Below, piece after piece: positions 23,109 through 31,321 of a stretch of 34,665 nt of DNA (position 1 is the stretch's first letter; every line of letters starts with the position of its first letter). The stretch lies in NCBI GenBank assembly GCA_013003395.1, contig JABDJC010000058.1, positions 1-34,665 of the forward strand, in the 5' to 3' direction. Source of the DNA: Acidimicrobiia bacterium. GTDB taxonomy: Bacteria > Actinomycetota > Acidimicrobiia > Spongiisociales > UBA5794. The notes under the pieces are model-generated. The model searched no databases and was not told the DNA's origin. It saw only the letters and a program-made list of their open reading frames with translations. The position numbers and the translations under genes were made by a program.

Positions 23109-24761
23109 TCAGCCCGGCGGCGGAACGATGACCGTTCCTGATTCCACCGTGAACTCGAGGACTTCTGTCGCGGACTCGGTCGTGCCTTCGTAGGTGCCGG
23201 TCACCGTCGTGGTGTTGGTGTGCGGACCGTCAGGAACCGTCACATCGGTGACCACACACACCAGCGTCGCGCCGGCTGCGAGTGCATCGGCTGCGCAATC
23301 GGAACCGGTGGCGAACTCTGCTCCGAACACGTCGTTCGTCACCGTCACGTCCGTCAGATCGACGTTGCCGTCGTTCGTCACCGTCAACGTGAAGGTCACC
23401 GGATCACCGGAGTCGACGGTTTCGCCTGAACCGGGCTCGCCGGTCATAGGCGTCCCGTCTGTCGTGTACGTGCCGTCGACGGTGATGGAAGGCCGTGGCA
23501 TTCCGACGTATGAGCACGTGCTGTGCAGCTCACCTTCCTTGAACTTGGCGATTTCATAGCGATCTACCCGCCACGGCGAATCGGCAGTCGGGTCGGACTT
23601 CTGTCCAACACCATCGAGGAACACGTCGGAGCAGGACACATGCAACTGCATGAGAGTGTCGCCGACAATCAAGAGGCCCTCGTTCGAGTTGCCCGTGTAA
23701 CCGACAGAGTCGTCAGGATGACTGGTACCGAAGAGGCCACCAGTCGTCTCCCCGGTTTCGGTGTTGACGAACCAGAAGGTGTACTGCGACCACTTTGCAC
23801 CACTCGTGTAAACGGGGTCGGTAGTCGCAGTGCCAGGGGTCGTCGGCGTGCCGGAAGGCGGTGGAGGTGGAGGCGTAACCGTGCCTGTGTTGACATAGTC
23901 ACACGACTTGCTGAACTCACCCTTCTTGTACTTGTCGATGGTGTAGCTGTCGACACGCCATGGTGAGTCAGCAGCGGGGTCCGACTTCTCGCCGATGCCA
24001 TCAACGAATGCGTCGGAACACGAAACGTGGAGCTGCATCAGGGTGTCGCCAACCATCAAGTAGCCCTCGTTCTTTCCTGTATAGCCGAGCGGGTCGTCCT
24101 CGCGGGAGGTTCCCGTCAGTGGACCGGTCTCTTCACCGGTCTCGAGATTGACGAAGTAGAAGGTGTACTCCGACCAATCACCGCTCAGTGCCGATGCATC
24201 TTCGATCTTGTCGAACGCCTTCTCGCCTTCTTCCCATGCGCGGCGGTACTCGTCAACGGCGTCTTCCAGTTCGTCGCCAGCGACCTTTTCAGCAGCCTTC
24301 GCCATCTTCTCGTTGGCTTTGGCGATCTTCTCTGAATCGCCTCCTGCGGCCGTGGCCGCTTCGATGTAGTTCGCTGCGATCGCGCCGTTGATGGCGAGTA
24401 GGTCGTCGAGGATCAGAGCGATGTCGTCCGAAGGAGCGGCACCCCCGAGTTCTTCGATGGCCTTGACCAGCTCTTTGACTGCCTTGCGATCCTTGTCGAA
24501 CGCTTTGGAGTTGATGACCTCGTAGTCCTCGGACCACAGTTCGAGGTCGAGTCCTTCCTCGAGTTTCTCGATGGCCTTCTCGAGTTTCTCATCGGCTTTC
24601 GAATCACCTGTCGGAATGAGTGCAGCCACAGAGTCCCGGACTTGGGTCTTGGCGGTGTAGTCGGCACCGACAGCAAAGTCTTCTGCGCTGGCGGCGCCAC
24701 CAACAAGTGTCGCAACGAGGAGACCGAGGGCGAGCAGCAGTATCGCTGGACGTTTCTTCAC
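23109..24761 (-). CDS. Secreted modular protein with a duplicated domain
   Basis: The 550-residue protein has a signal peptide (basic VKKRPAILLLALGLLVATLV, then ASA), a charged helical part at about 30-195 rich in KLEKAIEKLEE-like heptads, and two copies of a module of about 95 residues (205-300 and 330-425). A Pro/Thr linker joins the copies. A final beta-sandwich of DUF11/CARDB type follows (VTFTLTVTNDGNVDLTDVTV). The copies share YTFxFVNxETGE, GDTLMQLHVSCSD and DSPWRVD, plus one conserved Cys pair each, probably a disulfide. No anchor is visible. GTG 24761 is preceded by AAAGGA, and the open frame before it is not protein-like. The function is unknown; an envelope or surface role is likely. 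Confidence 0.8.
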   Translation of the reverse strand: MKKRPAILLLALGLLVATLVGGAASAEDFAVGADYTAKTQVRDSVAALIPTGDSKADEKLEKAIEKLEEGLDLELWSEDYEVINSKAFDKDRKAVKELVKAIEELGGAAPSDDIALILDDLLAINGAIAANYIEAATAAGGDSEKIAKANEKMAKAAEKVAGDELEDAVDEYRRAWEEGEKAFDKIEDASALSGDWSEYTFYFVNLETGEETGPLTGTSREDDPLGYTGKNEGYLMVGDTLMQLHVSCSDAFVDGIGEKSDPAADSPWRVDSYTIDKYKKGEFSKSCDYVNTGTVTPPPPPPSGTPTTPGTATTDPVYTSGAKWSQYTFWFVNTETGETTGGLFGTSHPDDSVGYTGNSNEGLLIVGDTLMQLHVSCSDVFLDGVGQKSDPTADSPWRVDRYEIAKFKEGELHSTCSYVGMPRPSITVDGTYTTDGTPMTGEPGSGETVDSGDPVTFTLTVTNDGNVDLTDVTVTNDVFGAEFATGSDCAADALAAGATLVCVVTDVTVPDGPHTNTTTVTGTYEGTTESATEVLEFTVESGTVIVPPPG

Positions 24762-24879
24762 GTGGGAGTCCTTTGGGGTTTGGCGAGTAGGAGTGGTCGC
24801 ACCACAACCACTGAGGCGACCGTATGTGCAGGCACCCCGCACGTCCATGAGCCTGACGGCCTATTTGTCGCTCAACCTG

Positions 24880-26271
24880 TCAGCTGCGTGCAGCCATCCA
24901 CTCGTCGATGAGGGCAAACGCCTCTTCGGGGCTGTATGGGCCGTGGTCGAGGCGATGTTCCATGAGCATCTGCATCACCTCGCCGACGGCGGGCCCCGGC
25001 GGAATGCCGAGGTACTCCATCACCTGGTTTCCGTCGACGGGCGGTCGCAGACTGTCGAGCTCTTCTTGTTCGGCCAGCTCGGCGATCCGACGCTCGAGTT
25101 CATCGATCCGCCGCGAGATCGACTTCGCACGTTTCTCGTTTCGGGTCGTCACGTCGCATCGCACCAACTCGTTGAGGTCCTCCAACAACTCGTCGGCATC
25201 ACGGACGTAGCGACGAACTGCGCGATCGGTCCATCCCATCTTCAAGGTGTGCGGCCGCATGTGGAGAAACACGAGCTGGGAGACGTCGCGCACAGAATCC
25301 TTCGGAAACCTGAGTTCACGCATGCGGGCCCGAGTCATTCGTGCGCCGACGACCTCGTGGTGATGAAACGACACCCCATCGGGCCCGAACTCTCTGGTGG
25401 CTGGTTTCCCGATATCATGAAACAGCGCCGCCAGCCTGAGACGCTCGCGAGGTGAAGTCTTCTCAACAACGGCCACCGTGTGCGCCAGGACGTCCTTGTG
25501 GCGGTGCACCGGATCCTGTTGCATGCCCAACTCCGTCAGTTCGGGCAGGAACCGATGCGCCAGACCTGATTCCAGGAGACCTCGGAGCGCATCGCCGACG
25601 TGATCTCCGACCATCAACTTCACGAACTCATCGCGAATGCGCTCGGCCGAAACGATGGCCAGACGATCAGCCATTTCCTCCACGGCGGCGATTGCCGCTT
25701 TGTCGCCTTCGAACCCCAATACCGAGACGAAGCGGAACAGACGCAACATCCGCAGCGGGTCATCTCCGAAGGAAATGTGTGGATCGAGCGGCGTGCGTAA
25801 CACCTGGGATGCCAAGTCCACGAGCCCACCATGCGGATCGACCATCTCTGGTTGATCGCCCTCTGCCTGCGGAAGCGCCAAGGCCATCGCGTTGATGGTG
25901 AAGTCCCGCCGAGAGAGGTCTTCCGCTATGTCATCAGAGAACGAAACCTGCGGCTTGCGGCTCTCGTTGACGTACATCTCAGAGCGGAACGTCGTGATTT
26001 CCACGACCTCGCCTTGGCGGATCGCGCCGATGGTGCCGAACGCCTCCCCCATCGTGTACACGTCATCCGCCCAGAGATTGACGAGTCGTTTGATCTCTTC
26101 AGGTCTGGCAGCGGTGGTGAAGTCGAGGTCGCCGGACGATCGCGCGAGCAGCGCATCCCGAACGCTCCCGCCGACCAGGTACAACCGGTGCCCATGCTCG
26201 GTGAACAGCCGCGCAAGCTGAGCAGGAACGCCATCGGCGCGGAGTAGCGATTGGAGACGCGGCGGGATCAT
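24880..26271 (-). CDS. pcnA: CCA-adding tRNA nucleotidyltransferase
   Basis: The 463-residue class II nucleotidyltransferase begins with LYLVGGSVRDALLARSSGDL followed by DFTT, the G-G-S-x-R-D and D-x-D active site. Then come SRRDFTINAMAL and DPHGGLVDL, and a DPLRMLRLFRFVSVLGF motif for nucleotide and tRNA binding. An HD domain follows (RLAALFHDIGKP and HHHEVVGARM). The combination is typical of actinobacterial PcnA, which adds or repairs the 3' CCA of tRNA. I start at ATG 26271; TATCCT on the minus strand (26278-26283) is 6 bases upstream, so it is probably leaderless. Confidence 0.95.
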   Translation of the reverse strand: MIPPRLQSLLRADGVPAQLARLFTEHGHRLYLVGGSVRDALLARSSGDLDFTTAARPEEIKRLVNLWADDVYTMGEAFGTIGAIRQGEVVEITTFRSEMYVNESRKPQVSFSDDIAEDLSRRDFTINAMALALPQAEGDQPEMVDPHGGLVDLASQVLRTPLDPHISFGDDPLRMLRLFRFVSVLGFEGDKAAIAAVEEMADRLAIVSAERIRDEFVKLMVGDHVGDALRGLLESGLAHRFLPELTELGMQQDPVHRHKDVLAHTVAVVEKTSPRERLRLAALFHDIGKPATREFGPDGVSFHHHEVVGARMTRARMRELRFPKDSVRDVSQLVFLHMRPHTLKMGWTDRAVRRYVRDADELLEDLNELVRCDVTTRNEKRAKSISRRIDELERRIAELAEQEELDSLRPPVDGNQVMEYLGIPPGPAVGEVMQMLMEHRLDHGPYSPEEAFALIDEWMAARS

Positions 26272-26322
26272 GTGGTCAGGATAGGGACCGCCGCATCCGG
26301 CATCAGAACTCAAGCGTCGGTG

Positions 26323-27414
26323 TCAGGCGGTCTTCAGTCCGCGATTCTGCGCTTTGAGTTTGAAGTCAGCAGGGTTGGAGCAATACGCCAGCGCATCGTT
26401 GTACGTGACGAAACCCTGCTCGTAGAACTTCAGGATCGATTGATCGAAGGTCTGCATTCCGTAGAACTCGCCTTCGTCGATCACCTGAGGGATCGTGCTT
26501 GTCAGCGTTGGATCCACGATTCGGTCGAACACTCGCTCGGTGTTGACCAGGACTTCGACCGCAGGAATTCGGCCCTTGCCGTCGGAGCGAGGCACCAGGC
26601 GCTGTGAAACTATTCCCTTGAGCGACCCTGCGAGCACGTAGCGGATCTGACCTTGTCGGTCGCTCGGGAACGAGTCGATGATGCGGTTGATGGTCTCCGC
26701 GGAGTCGATCGTATGCAGCGTGGACAGCACGAGGTGGCCGGTCTCGGCAGCTTGGAGCGCGGCTTCCATGGTGTGGAGGTCGCGCATCTCACCGATGAGG
26801 ATGACATCGGGGTCCTGACGAAGTACTCGGCGCAGGCCTTCTTCGAACGAAGCCGTATCGACCCCGATCTCGCGTTGGCTGACGATCGATTGCTTGTCTG
26901 AATGAAGAATCTCGATCGGGTCCTCGAGCGTCACGATGTTGAGTCGCTGATTTGTGTTGATGTGATCGATCATCGAACCAAGCGTCGTGGTCTTGCCCGA
27001 CCCGGTTGGTCCGGTGACCAAGACGAGACCACGTTGTCCGGCGACCAGCGTCTCGATGACGGGAGGTAATCCGAGTTCATCGAAGTTCTTGCTTGCCGGA
27101 TTCACCGCACGAACGACAATGGTTGTCGAACCGCGTTGCTTGTAGCAGTTGACTCGATACCGGCCGAGGCTGGGCTTTCCGTAGGCGAAGTCGGCCTCGT
27201 TGGTCGCTGTGAACTCAGCCAGCATCCGGTCGGGAAGGATTTCAGTAGCGAATCGGTCGATGTCGTCCGGCTTGAGCTTCGGCAGGTTGGACAGGTGAAG
27301 CTTTCCGTCGATGCGGTACGCCGGAGGCGAACCTACCTTCAGGTGCAGGTCAGACCCATTTACCGCAACCAATTTGCTCAGTAGCTCATCAAGTGTTGGG
27401 AGATCTTCAGCCAA
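26323..27414 (-). CDS. pilT: PilT-family type IV pilus retraction ATPase
   Basis: The 363-residue protein has GSDLHLKVGSPPAYRIDG, the PilT N-terminal signature, Walker A GPTGSGKTT (135-143), the Asp box VTLEDPIE, Walker B DPDVILIGEMRD and the His box VLSTLHT. These ATPases disassemble type IV pili during twitching or uptake. No other pil gene is in the window. The first possible codon is TTG 27438, but AGGAAGGA sits 7 bases before TTG 27414, which I therefore choose. It lies between the HDAC-fold gene and pcnA on the same strand. Confidence 0.93.
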   Translation of the reverse strand: MAEDLPTLDELLSKLVAVNGSDLHLKVGSPPAYRIDGKLHLSNLPKLKPDDIDRFATEILPDRMLAEFTATNEADFAYGKPSLGRYRVNCYKQRGSTTIVVRAVNPASKNFDELGLPPVIETLVAGQRGLVLVTGPTGSGKTTTLGSMIDHINTNQRLNIVTLEDPIEILHSDKQSIVSQREIGVDTASFEEGLRRVLRQDPDVILIGEMRDLHTMEAALQAAETGHLVLSTLHTIDSAETINRIIDSFPSDRQGQIRYVLAGSLKGIVSQRLVPRSDGKGRIPAVEVLVNTERVFDRIVDPTLTSTIPQVIDEGEFYGMQTFDQSILKFYEQGFVTYNDALAYCSNPADFKLKAQNRGLKTA

Positions 27415-27502
27415 CGGATTTTCCTTCCTCAGAACCAAGCGTGCTCCGCTTTGACGAACTATCGGTTCGAACAGTCGCAGGCTTGACCAAGTTCGTTCGA
27501 CG

Positions 27503-28516
27503 TCAGTCCAGGTCCCAATAGCGGCTGGCGAGCCGTTTCGCGTCCATCAGGACTCGCCACGCGGCCTTCGGGCTCGAGCCGCCACTCGGCGCAACGCCAC
27601 CAGAACCACTCAAGCCATCGACCGTCGCAGCAACCGACTCGCTGATCGCTCTCAGGTCGTATCCGCCTTCGAGGTAGAAGACGATTCGACTTGCCGGGAT
27701 GGCCCCGGCGAGCGCTCCCGACATGTAGGCATAGTCGTCAGGCACGAGCCTTAGGCCCGCAAGAGGATCGGCTGCGTGGGCGTCGTATCCGGCGGACACG
27801 AAGATCCAGTCAGGGTTGAACTGCGTCACCGCGGGGACGATCAATCGTTCGAACGCGGCGCGATACACGTCGCCCTGCGTCCCCGTTGGGACCGGCAGGT
27901 TGATGGTTGTTCCAACGGCGCCCCCCGAGCCAATTTCGTCAAGGCGTCCGGTGCCCGGATATTGCGGGTATTCGTGAGCGGAAACGTACAGGACCGCCGG
28001 CTCGTCGAAGAACATGTCCTGGGTGCCGTTGCCGTGGTGAACGTCCCAGTCGACTATCGCGACACGTTCTCCCCGCGCTACTGCGTCGGCGGCAGCCACC
28101 GCGATGTTGTTGAACAAGCAGAAGCCCATCGCGCGAGCCGCCAACGCATGGTGCCCGGGCGGCCGGACCGCTATGAACGCCGCGTCACCTTCCTCCTCAC
28201 GAAGCGCCGCCATGGCAGCAAGGCCCGCGCCGGCTGATCGCAGGGCGGCCTCCCACGACTCTTCGCCCGCGTGCGTGTCCGGATCGAGCGCTCCCCCACC
28301 TCGTAGACAGAACTCTTCGATCCGGGCGATGTAGCTCGGCGTGTGCACGCGTTGGAGAGCGACTCGCTCGACCAACGGTGCTTCGATTCGAACGCTCTGC
28401 CGCCCGGACGCCGCGATTCCTTTGAGGGCAGCATCGAGGCGCGCCGGACGTTCTGGGTGCTGATGTCCCGAGTCGTGGAGCCAGCAGACGTCATGGGTGT
28501 ACACAAGGAGAGCCAC
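27503..28516 (-). CDS. Histone-deacetylase-fold amidohydrolase
   Basis: The 337-residue protein has all class I/II HDAC landmarks: the HPERPARL opening, RPPGHHA with the tandem catalytic histidines (122-123), the zinc ligands in IVDWDVHHGNGTQ (D158, H160), SAGYDAHAADPLAG with the third ligand, and YLEGGYD. Bacterial members include AcuC-like deacetylases and acetylpolyamine amidohydrolases. The motif pattern resembles the HDAC6-like class II group, and the substrate is unknown. I prefer GTG 28516, giving M-A-L-L-V-Y, with GGGAG 9 bases upstream; GTG 28525 is also possible. Confidence 0.92.
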   Translation of the reverse strand: MALLVYTHDVCWLHDSGHQHPERPARLDAALKGIAASGRQSVRIEAPLVERVALQRVHTPSYIARIEEFCLRGGGALDPDTHAGEESWEAALRSAGAGLAAMAALREEEGDAAFIAVRPPGHHALAARAMGFCLFNNIAVAAADAVARGERVAIVDWDVHHGNGTQDMFFDEPAVLYVSAHEYPQYPGTGRLDEIGSGGAVGTTINLPVPTGTQGDVYRAAFERLIVPAVTQFNPDWIFVSAGYDAHAADPLAGLRLVPDDYAYMSGALAGAIPASRIVFYLEGGYDLRAISESVAATVDGLSGSGGVAPSGGSSPKAAWRVLMDAKRLASRYWDLD

Positions 28517-28634
28517 AACCCCCACTCTCCCACATGTAGCCGCTCTGAACTACGGCGCCCCACCCGCATCGGGTCACCGGTTTTGGCCCGGATGGGCGCA
28601 GGTACGATTCAACAAAGTTCTTCGGGGGTCTCGA

Positions 28635-29369
28635 GTGGCATTAGCCGACAACCGCATCAAAGTCGCTGTCAAAGGCGAGTGGCCGGAACCGATGACGTTG
28701 CGGCGCGGACTCGCCCGAGCCGAAGCGCGGCGCTGGAACACCGCGGTTGACGACGCCAGCCTCAGGCTGACCCGCGGAGGTCCTGCCTTCATCGCCAGCT
28801 GTGCGGAGACACTCCTCGGATTCGGCGCCACGGCCGTGTTTTCTCCTCCGCTACCAAGCGCATCGCACCGGCAGTGGCTCACGGCTGGCTTCGAGCACTC
28901 GGTGTCGCTGGCGTTGATGCGAACGAGTCTCGACCAGAAACCGCACACTCCCAACCATCTTGTTGTTGAGCAGGAATCAGAGGTTTTGGAACAGTTCCTC
29001 GCCATCGACCAAGCCGCGTTCAGCGGATTCTGGCAATTCGACCTTCACGGCCTTCGGGAGGCCGTCGACTCCACCAGCTCTTCAGACCTGCTGGCGATCC
29101 AGGGTCCTGACGCCGAGCCAGTCGCGTTCGCCATCGTCGGATACGGACATGCCATCTCGTACCTGCAGAGGCTCGCCGTTCATCCTGATTGGCAAGGCCA
29201 AGGCATGGGTCGGTCACTTGTCCGGTCGGTGTTGCGACGAGCGCGTGCCAAGGGAGCTCGCGCAATGTTGCTGAACACGCAGTTCGAGAACGAGGCCGCC
29301 ATCAAGCTCTACCGAGACGAGGGCTTTAGCCTTCTGCCTGATCCGCTTGCGCTACTGAAGTTCGGTTGA
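28635..29369 (+). CDS. GNAT acetyltransferase with an extra N-terminal part
   Basis: In the 244-residue protein the C-terminal half (about 135-244) is a clear GNAT domain: YLQRLAVHPDWQGQGMGRSL with the acetyl-CoA loop Q-G-x-G-x-G, then NTQFENEAAIKLYRDEGFSL. The N-terminal half, starting VALADNRIKVAVKGEWPEPM, has no family I recognise and may be a degenerate second GNAT lobe. GTG 28635 has GGGGG 7 bases before it, and TACGAT (28603-28608) is a possible -10. It is divergent from the HDAC-fold gene, a pairing of deacetylase and acetyltransferase. In mycobacteria this region holds mviN. Confidence 0.82.
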   Translation: MALADNRIKVAVKGEWPEPMTLRRGLARAEARRWNTAVDDASLRLTRGGPAFIASCAETLLGFGATAVFSPPLPSASHRQWLTAGFEHSVSLALMRTSLDQKPHTPNHLVVEQESEVLEQFLAIDQAAFSGFWQFDLHGLREAVDSTSSSDLLAIQGPDAEPVAFAIVGYGHAISYLQRLAVHPDWQGQGMGRSLVRSVLRRARAKGARAMLLNTQFENEAAIKLYRDEGFSLLPDPLALLKFG

Positions 29370-29399
29370 CCGACCGAGACCTTGGGATCGGCCGGTCGG
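29370..29399. terminator. Hairpin after the GNAT gene
   Basis: CCGACCG (29370-29376) pairs with CGGTCGG (29393-29399) directly after the stop codon, with a 16-base loop and no U-run. It could be a weak terminator or an mRNA 3' end stabiliser separating the GNAT gene from the pseudokinase operon. Confidence 0.35.
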
Positions 29400-29441
29400 C
29401 GGTCGTGACGCAGACGATGGCATGCGAAGAGGAGACTGACT

Positions 29442-30743
29442 CTGCTGGAGCTACCCGAGAGATATCGCCTCGAGGTCCGACTCGGTCGCGCCGGCGACGT
29501 GGAGGAGTGGCTGGCCACCGACGAGGTCCTCGATCGTCCTGTGCTCGTTCGTGTGCTTGGTCCGGAAGCCGACCCTGACCGCACCGCGGCCTACTTGCAG
29601 TCAGTTCGAACGATTGCCGCCACCAATCACGTGCATCTCGCTGCCGTGTTCGCTGCCGGCACGAGCGAGTCCGGCGCATATTCGATTCTGGAGTGGACCG
29701 GCGGAATGACCGTCGCCGATCGACTGCACGCTGGGGAGACGATCAGCGTGGAGGAGTTCCTCCCAAACGCCGCGGGCTTGGCGTCAGGACTCGCCGCCCT
29801 GCACGCGGCAGGCGTCGTCCACGGCGCAATCGGACCCGAGTCGGTGCTCTATTCAACCGCCCATCCGGCCAAGCTCGGCGGATTCGGCGCACCACGCAAG
29901 GGCTACAGCACGCGCGACGACGTCGCCGCGTTGGCAGAAACCCTCACGCTGGCCGTTGTTGGTGCGACGGATGTCCAACCCTCACAGATCGCCGACGGGT
30001 TGAGCCAAGAGGTCGACATCGCGCTCGCCGCGGCGAAGGCAGGACGGCTCGACGCGGCAGGACTTGCCGCCGCGCTACGGGCGGCCCCGAGTGCTCCCCC
30101 ACCACCTGTGGGCGGCGAGCTTTCGTTGCGATGGCTCATTCCTGCGGCGGTCTTGCTTGTGGTGGCCTTGGCCGTCTCGGGCATCGGTCTGGCGATTCAG
30201 CCTGACAGCGAGTCGCCCTTCTTGTTTCCAGCAACTCCCCCACGCGCCGCGCCCGTGACGACGGCGCCACTCGCGGAGGTCGTCGACCCTCCAGAAGAGG
30301 ACTCGACACTGACCGACGGCGAGGAGTTGCAGGCAACACCAGCAATCTACGACCCGTTCGGTGACCAGCAAGAAGGCGATGCACGTCTAGCCAACGTTGC
30401 GGACGGCGACACTGCGACCTCGTGGCAGACAGAAACGTACCGCAATCCCATATCTGCATTGAAGCCAGGTGTCGGCCTCACATTCGCAATCGACTCATCG
30501 CCCCGGACGTTCGAAGTGATCGGAAGCGCCGGCACTCGATTTGCTCTCTCGTGGGCGCCGGAGGTGCCAGAAGACTTTGCGGACTGGGAACCGATCACCA
30601 CGGGCACGTTGCTGACCGGACGTACCAGAATCTCCTTGCCGGAGCGCGAATCAGGCGTGTGGCTGATCTGGCTGACGGATCTCCCCGAAGTGGAGCCGGA
30701 TCGTTACCGATCCGAACTCAACGAGGTACGTTGGCTCTCATGA
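29442..30743 (+). CDS. Membrane pseudokinase, equivalent to the C-terminal half of mycobacterial MurJ/MviN
   Basis: The 433-residue protein begins as a Ser/Thr kinase N-lobe (LPERYRLEVRLGRAGDVEEW, then ATDEVLDRPVLVRVL). The ATP-binding Lys is Arg37, HRD is H-G-A (127-129) and DFG is G-F-G (147-149), so it cannot be an active kinase. A Pro-rich linker, one membrane span (230-252) and an outer domain resembling discoidin/F5-8C (NVADGDTATSWQTETYRNPI) follow. In mycobacteria this trio is the C-terminus of MurJ/MviN, where the phosphorylated pseudokinase recruits FhaA; here no MurJ part is attached. The kinase fold needs a start before GTG 29499. The only candidates are CTG 29442 and 29445, and GAGGAG is 7 bases before CTG 29442. 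The stop overlaps the sigma gene. Confidence 0.85.
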   Translation: MLELPERYRLEVRLGRAGDVEEWLATDEVLDRPVLVRVLGPEADPDRTAAYLQSVRTIAATNHVHLAAVFAAGTSESGAYSILEWTGGMTVADRLHAGETISVEEFLPNAAGLASGLAALHAAGVVHGAIGPESVLYSTAHPAKLGGFGAPRKGYSTRDDVAALAETLTLAVVGATDVQPSQIADGLSQEVDIALAAAKAGRLDAAGLAAALRAAPSAPPPPVGGELSLRWLIPAAVLLVVALAVSGIGLAIQPDSESPFLFPATPPRAAPVTTAPLAEVVDPPEEDSTLTDGEELQATPAIYDPFGDQQEGDARLANVADGDTATSWQTETYRNPISALKPGVGLTFAIDSSPRTFEVIGSAGTRFALSWAPEVPEDFADWEPITTGTLLTGRTRISLPERESGVWLIWLTDLPEVEPDRYRSELNEVRWLS

Positions 30744-31321
30744 CCAGCAGGGCACACCTCGACGTCGACCTCATCCGGCGCTACCTCGCGGGCGACGTCG
30801 GCGCGTTTAATGAGCTCATGGCAGCACACGAAGACCGTGTCTTCGGCGTGTGCCTGCGCATGCTGCGGGACAGAGACGCAGCGCTGGACGCAACGCAGGA
30901 GACCTTCTTGACGGTGTTTCGCAAAGCCGATCGCTTCCGTGGTCAATCTGCCTTCTCGACATGGGTCTACAGAGTGGCCGTGAACACGTGCTACGACCAG
31001 CTCCGTCGAGCCAAACGGCACAAGGCCTCGAGCCTGCCAGAAGACCATGATCCACTGGACCCTTCCTCCACGGATGGATTCGACTCCGTAGAGCTGCGGC
31101 CGGACATCGAGTCGGCACTGATGGACGTGCAAACGGAATACCGAGCCGCGTTGGTTCTCGTCGACCTCGAAGGCTTGGCGCTCGAGACCGCTGCCGAGAT
31201 CTTGGGAGTGCCGGTGGGCACGATCAAGTCTCGGCTCTTTCGAGGCAGAAGACACCTCGCAGAAGCCCTCGGGAACCTGAGACCCCCGTCTGACCCTCAT
31301 AGGGATGAACATCATGCATAA
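30740..31321 (+). CDS. sigM: ECF RNA polymerase sigma factor, SigM-like
   Basis: The 193-residue protein has region 2 (LIRRYLAGDVGAFNELMAAH, then DATQETFLTVFRKADRF and FSTWVYRVAVNTCYDQLR) and region 4 (YRAALVLVDLEGLALETAAE, then ILGVPVGTIKSRLFRGRRHL). Region 3 is absent, as in all ECF factors. The name follows from position: pseudokinase/MviN, sigma, anti-sigma, trxB, trxA is the SigM neighbourhood of actinomycetes. ATG 30740 overlaps the upstream stop by 4 bases and the anti-sigma start overlaps its end by 8, so stoichiometry is coupled. In mycobacteria SigM controls surface lipids and secretion; that role is not demonstrated here. Confidence 0.9.
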   Translation: MTSRAHLDVDLIRRYLAGDVGAFNELMAAHEDRVFGVCLRMLRDRDAALDATQETFLTVFRKADRFRGQSAFSTWVYRVAVNTCYDQLRRAKRHKASSLPEDHDPLDPSSTDGFDSVELRPDIESALMDVQTEYRAALVLVDLEGLALETAAEILGVPVGTIKSRLFRGRRHLAEALGNLRPPSDPHRDEHHA

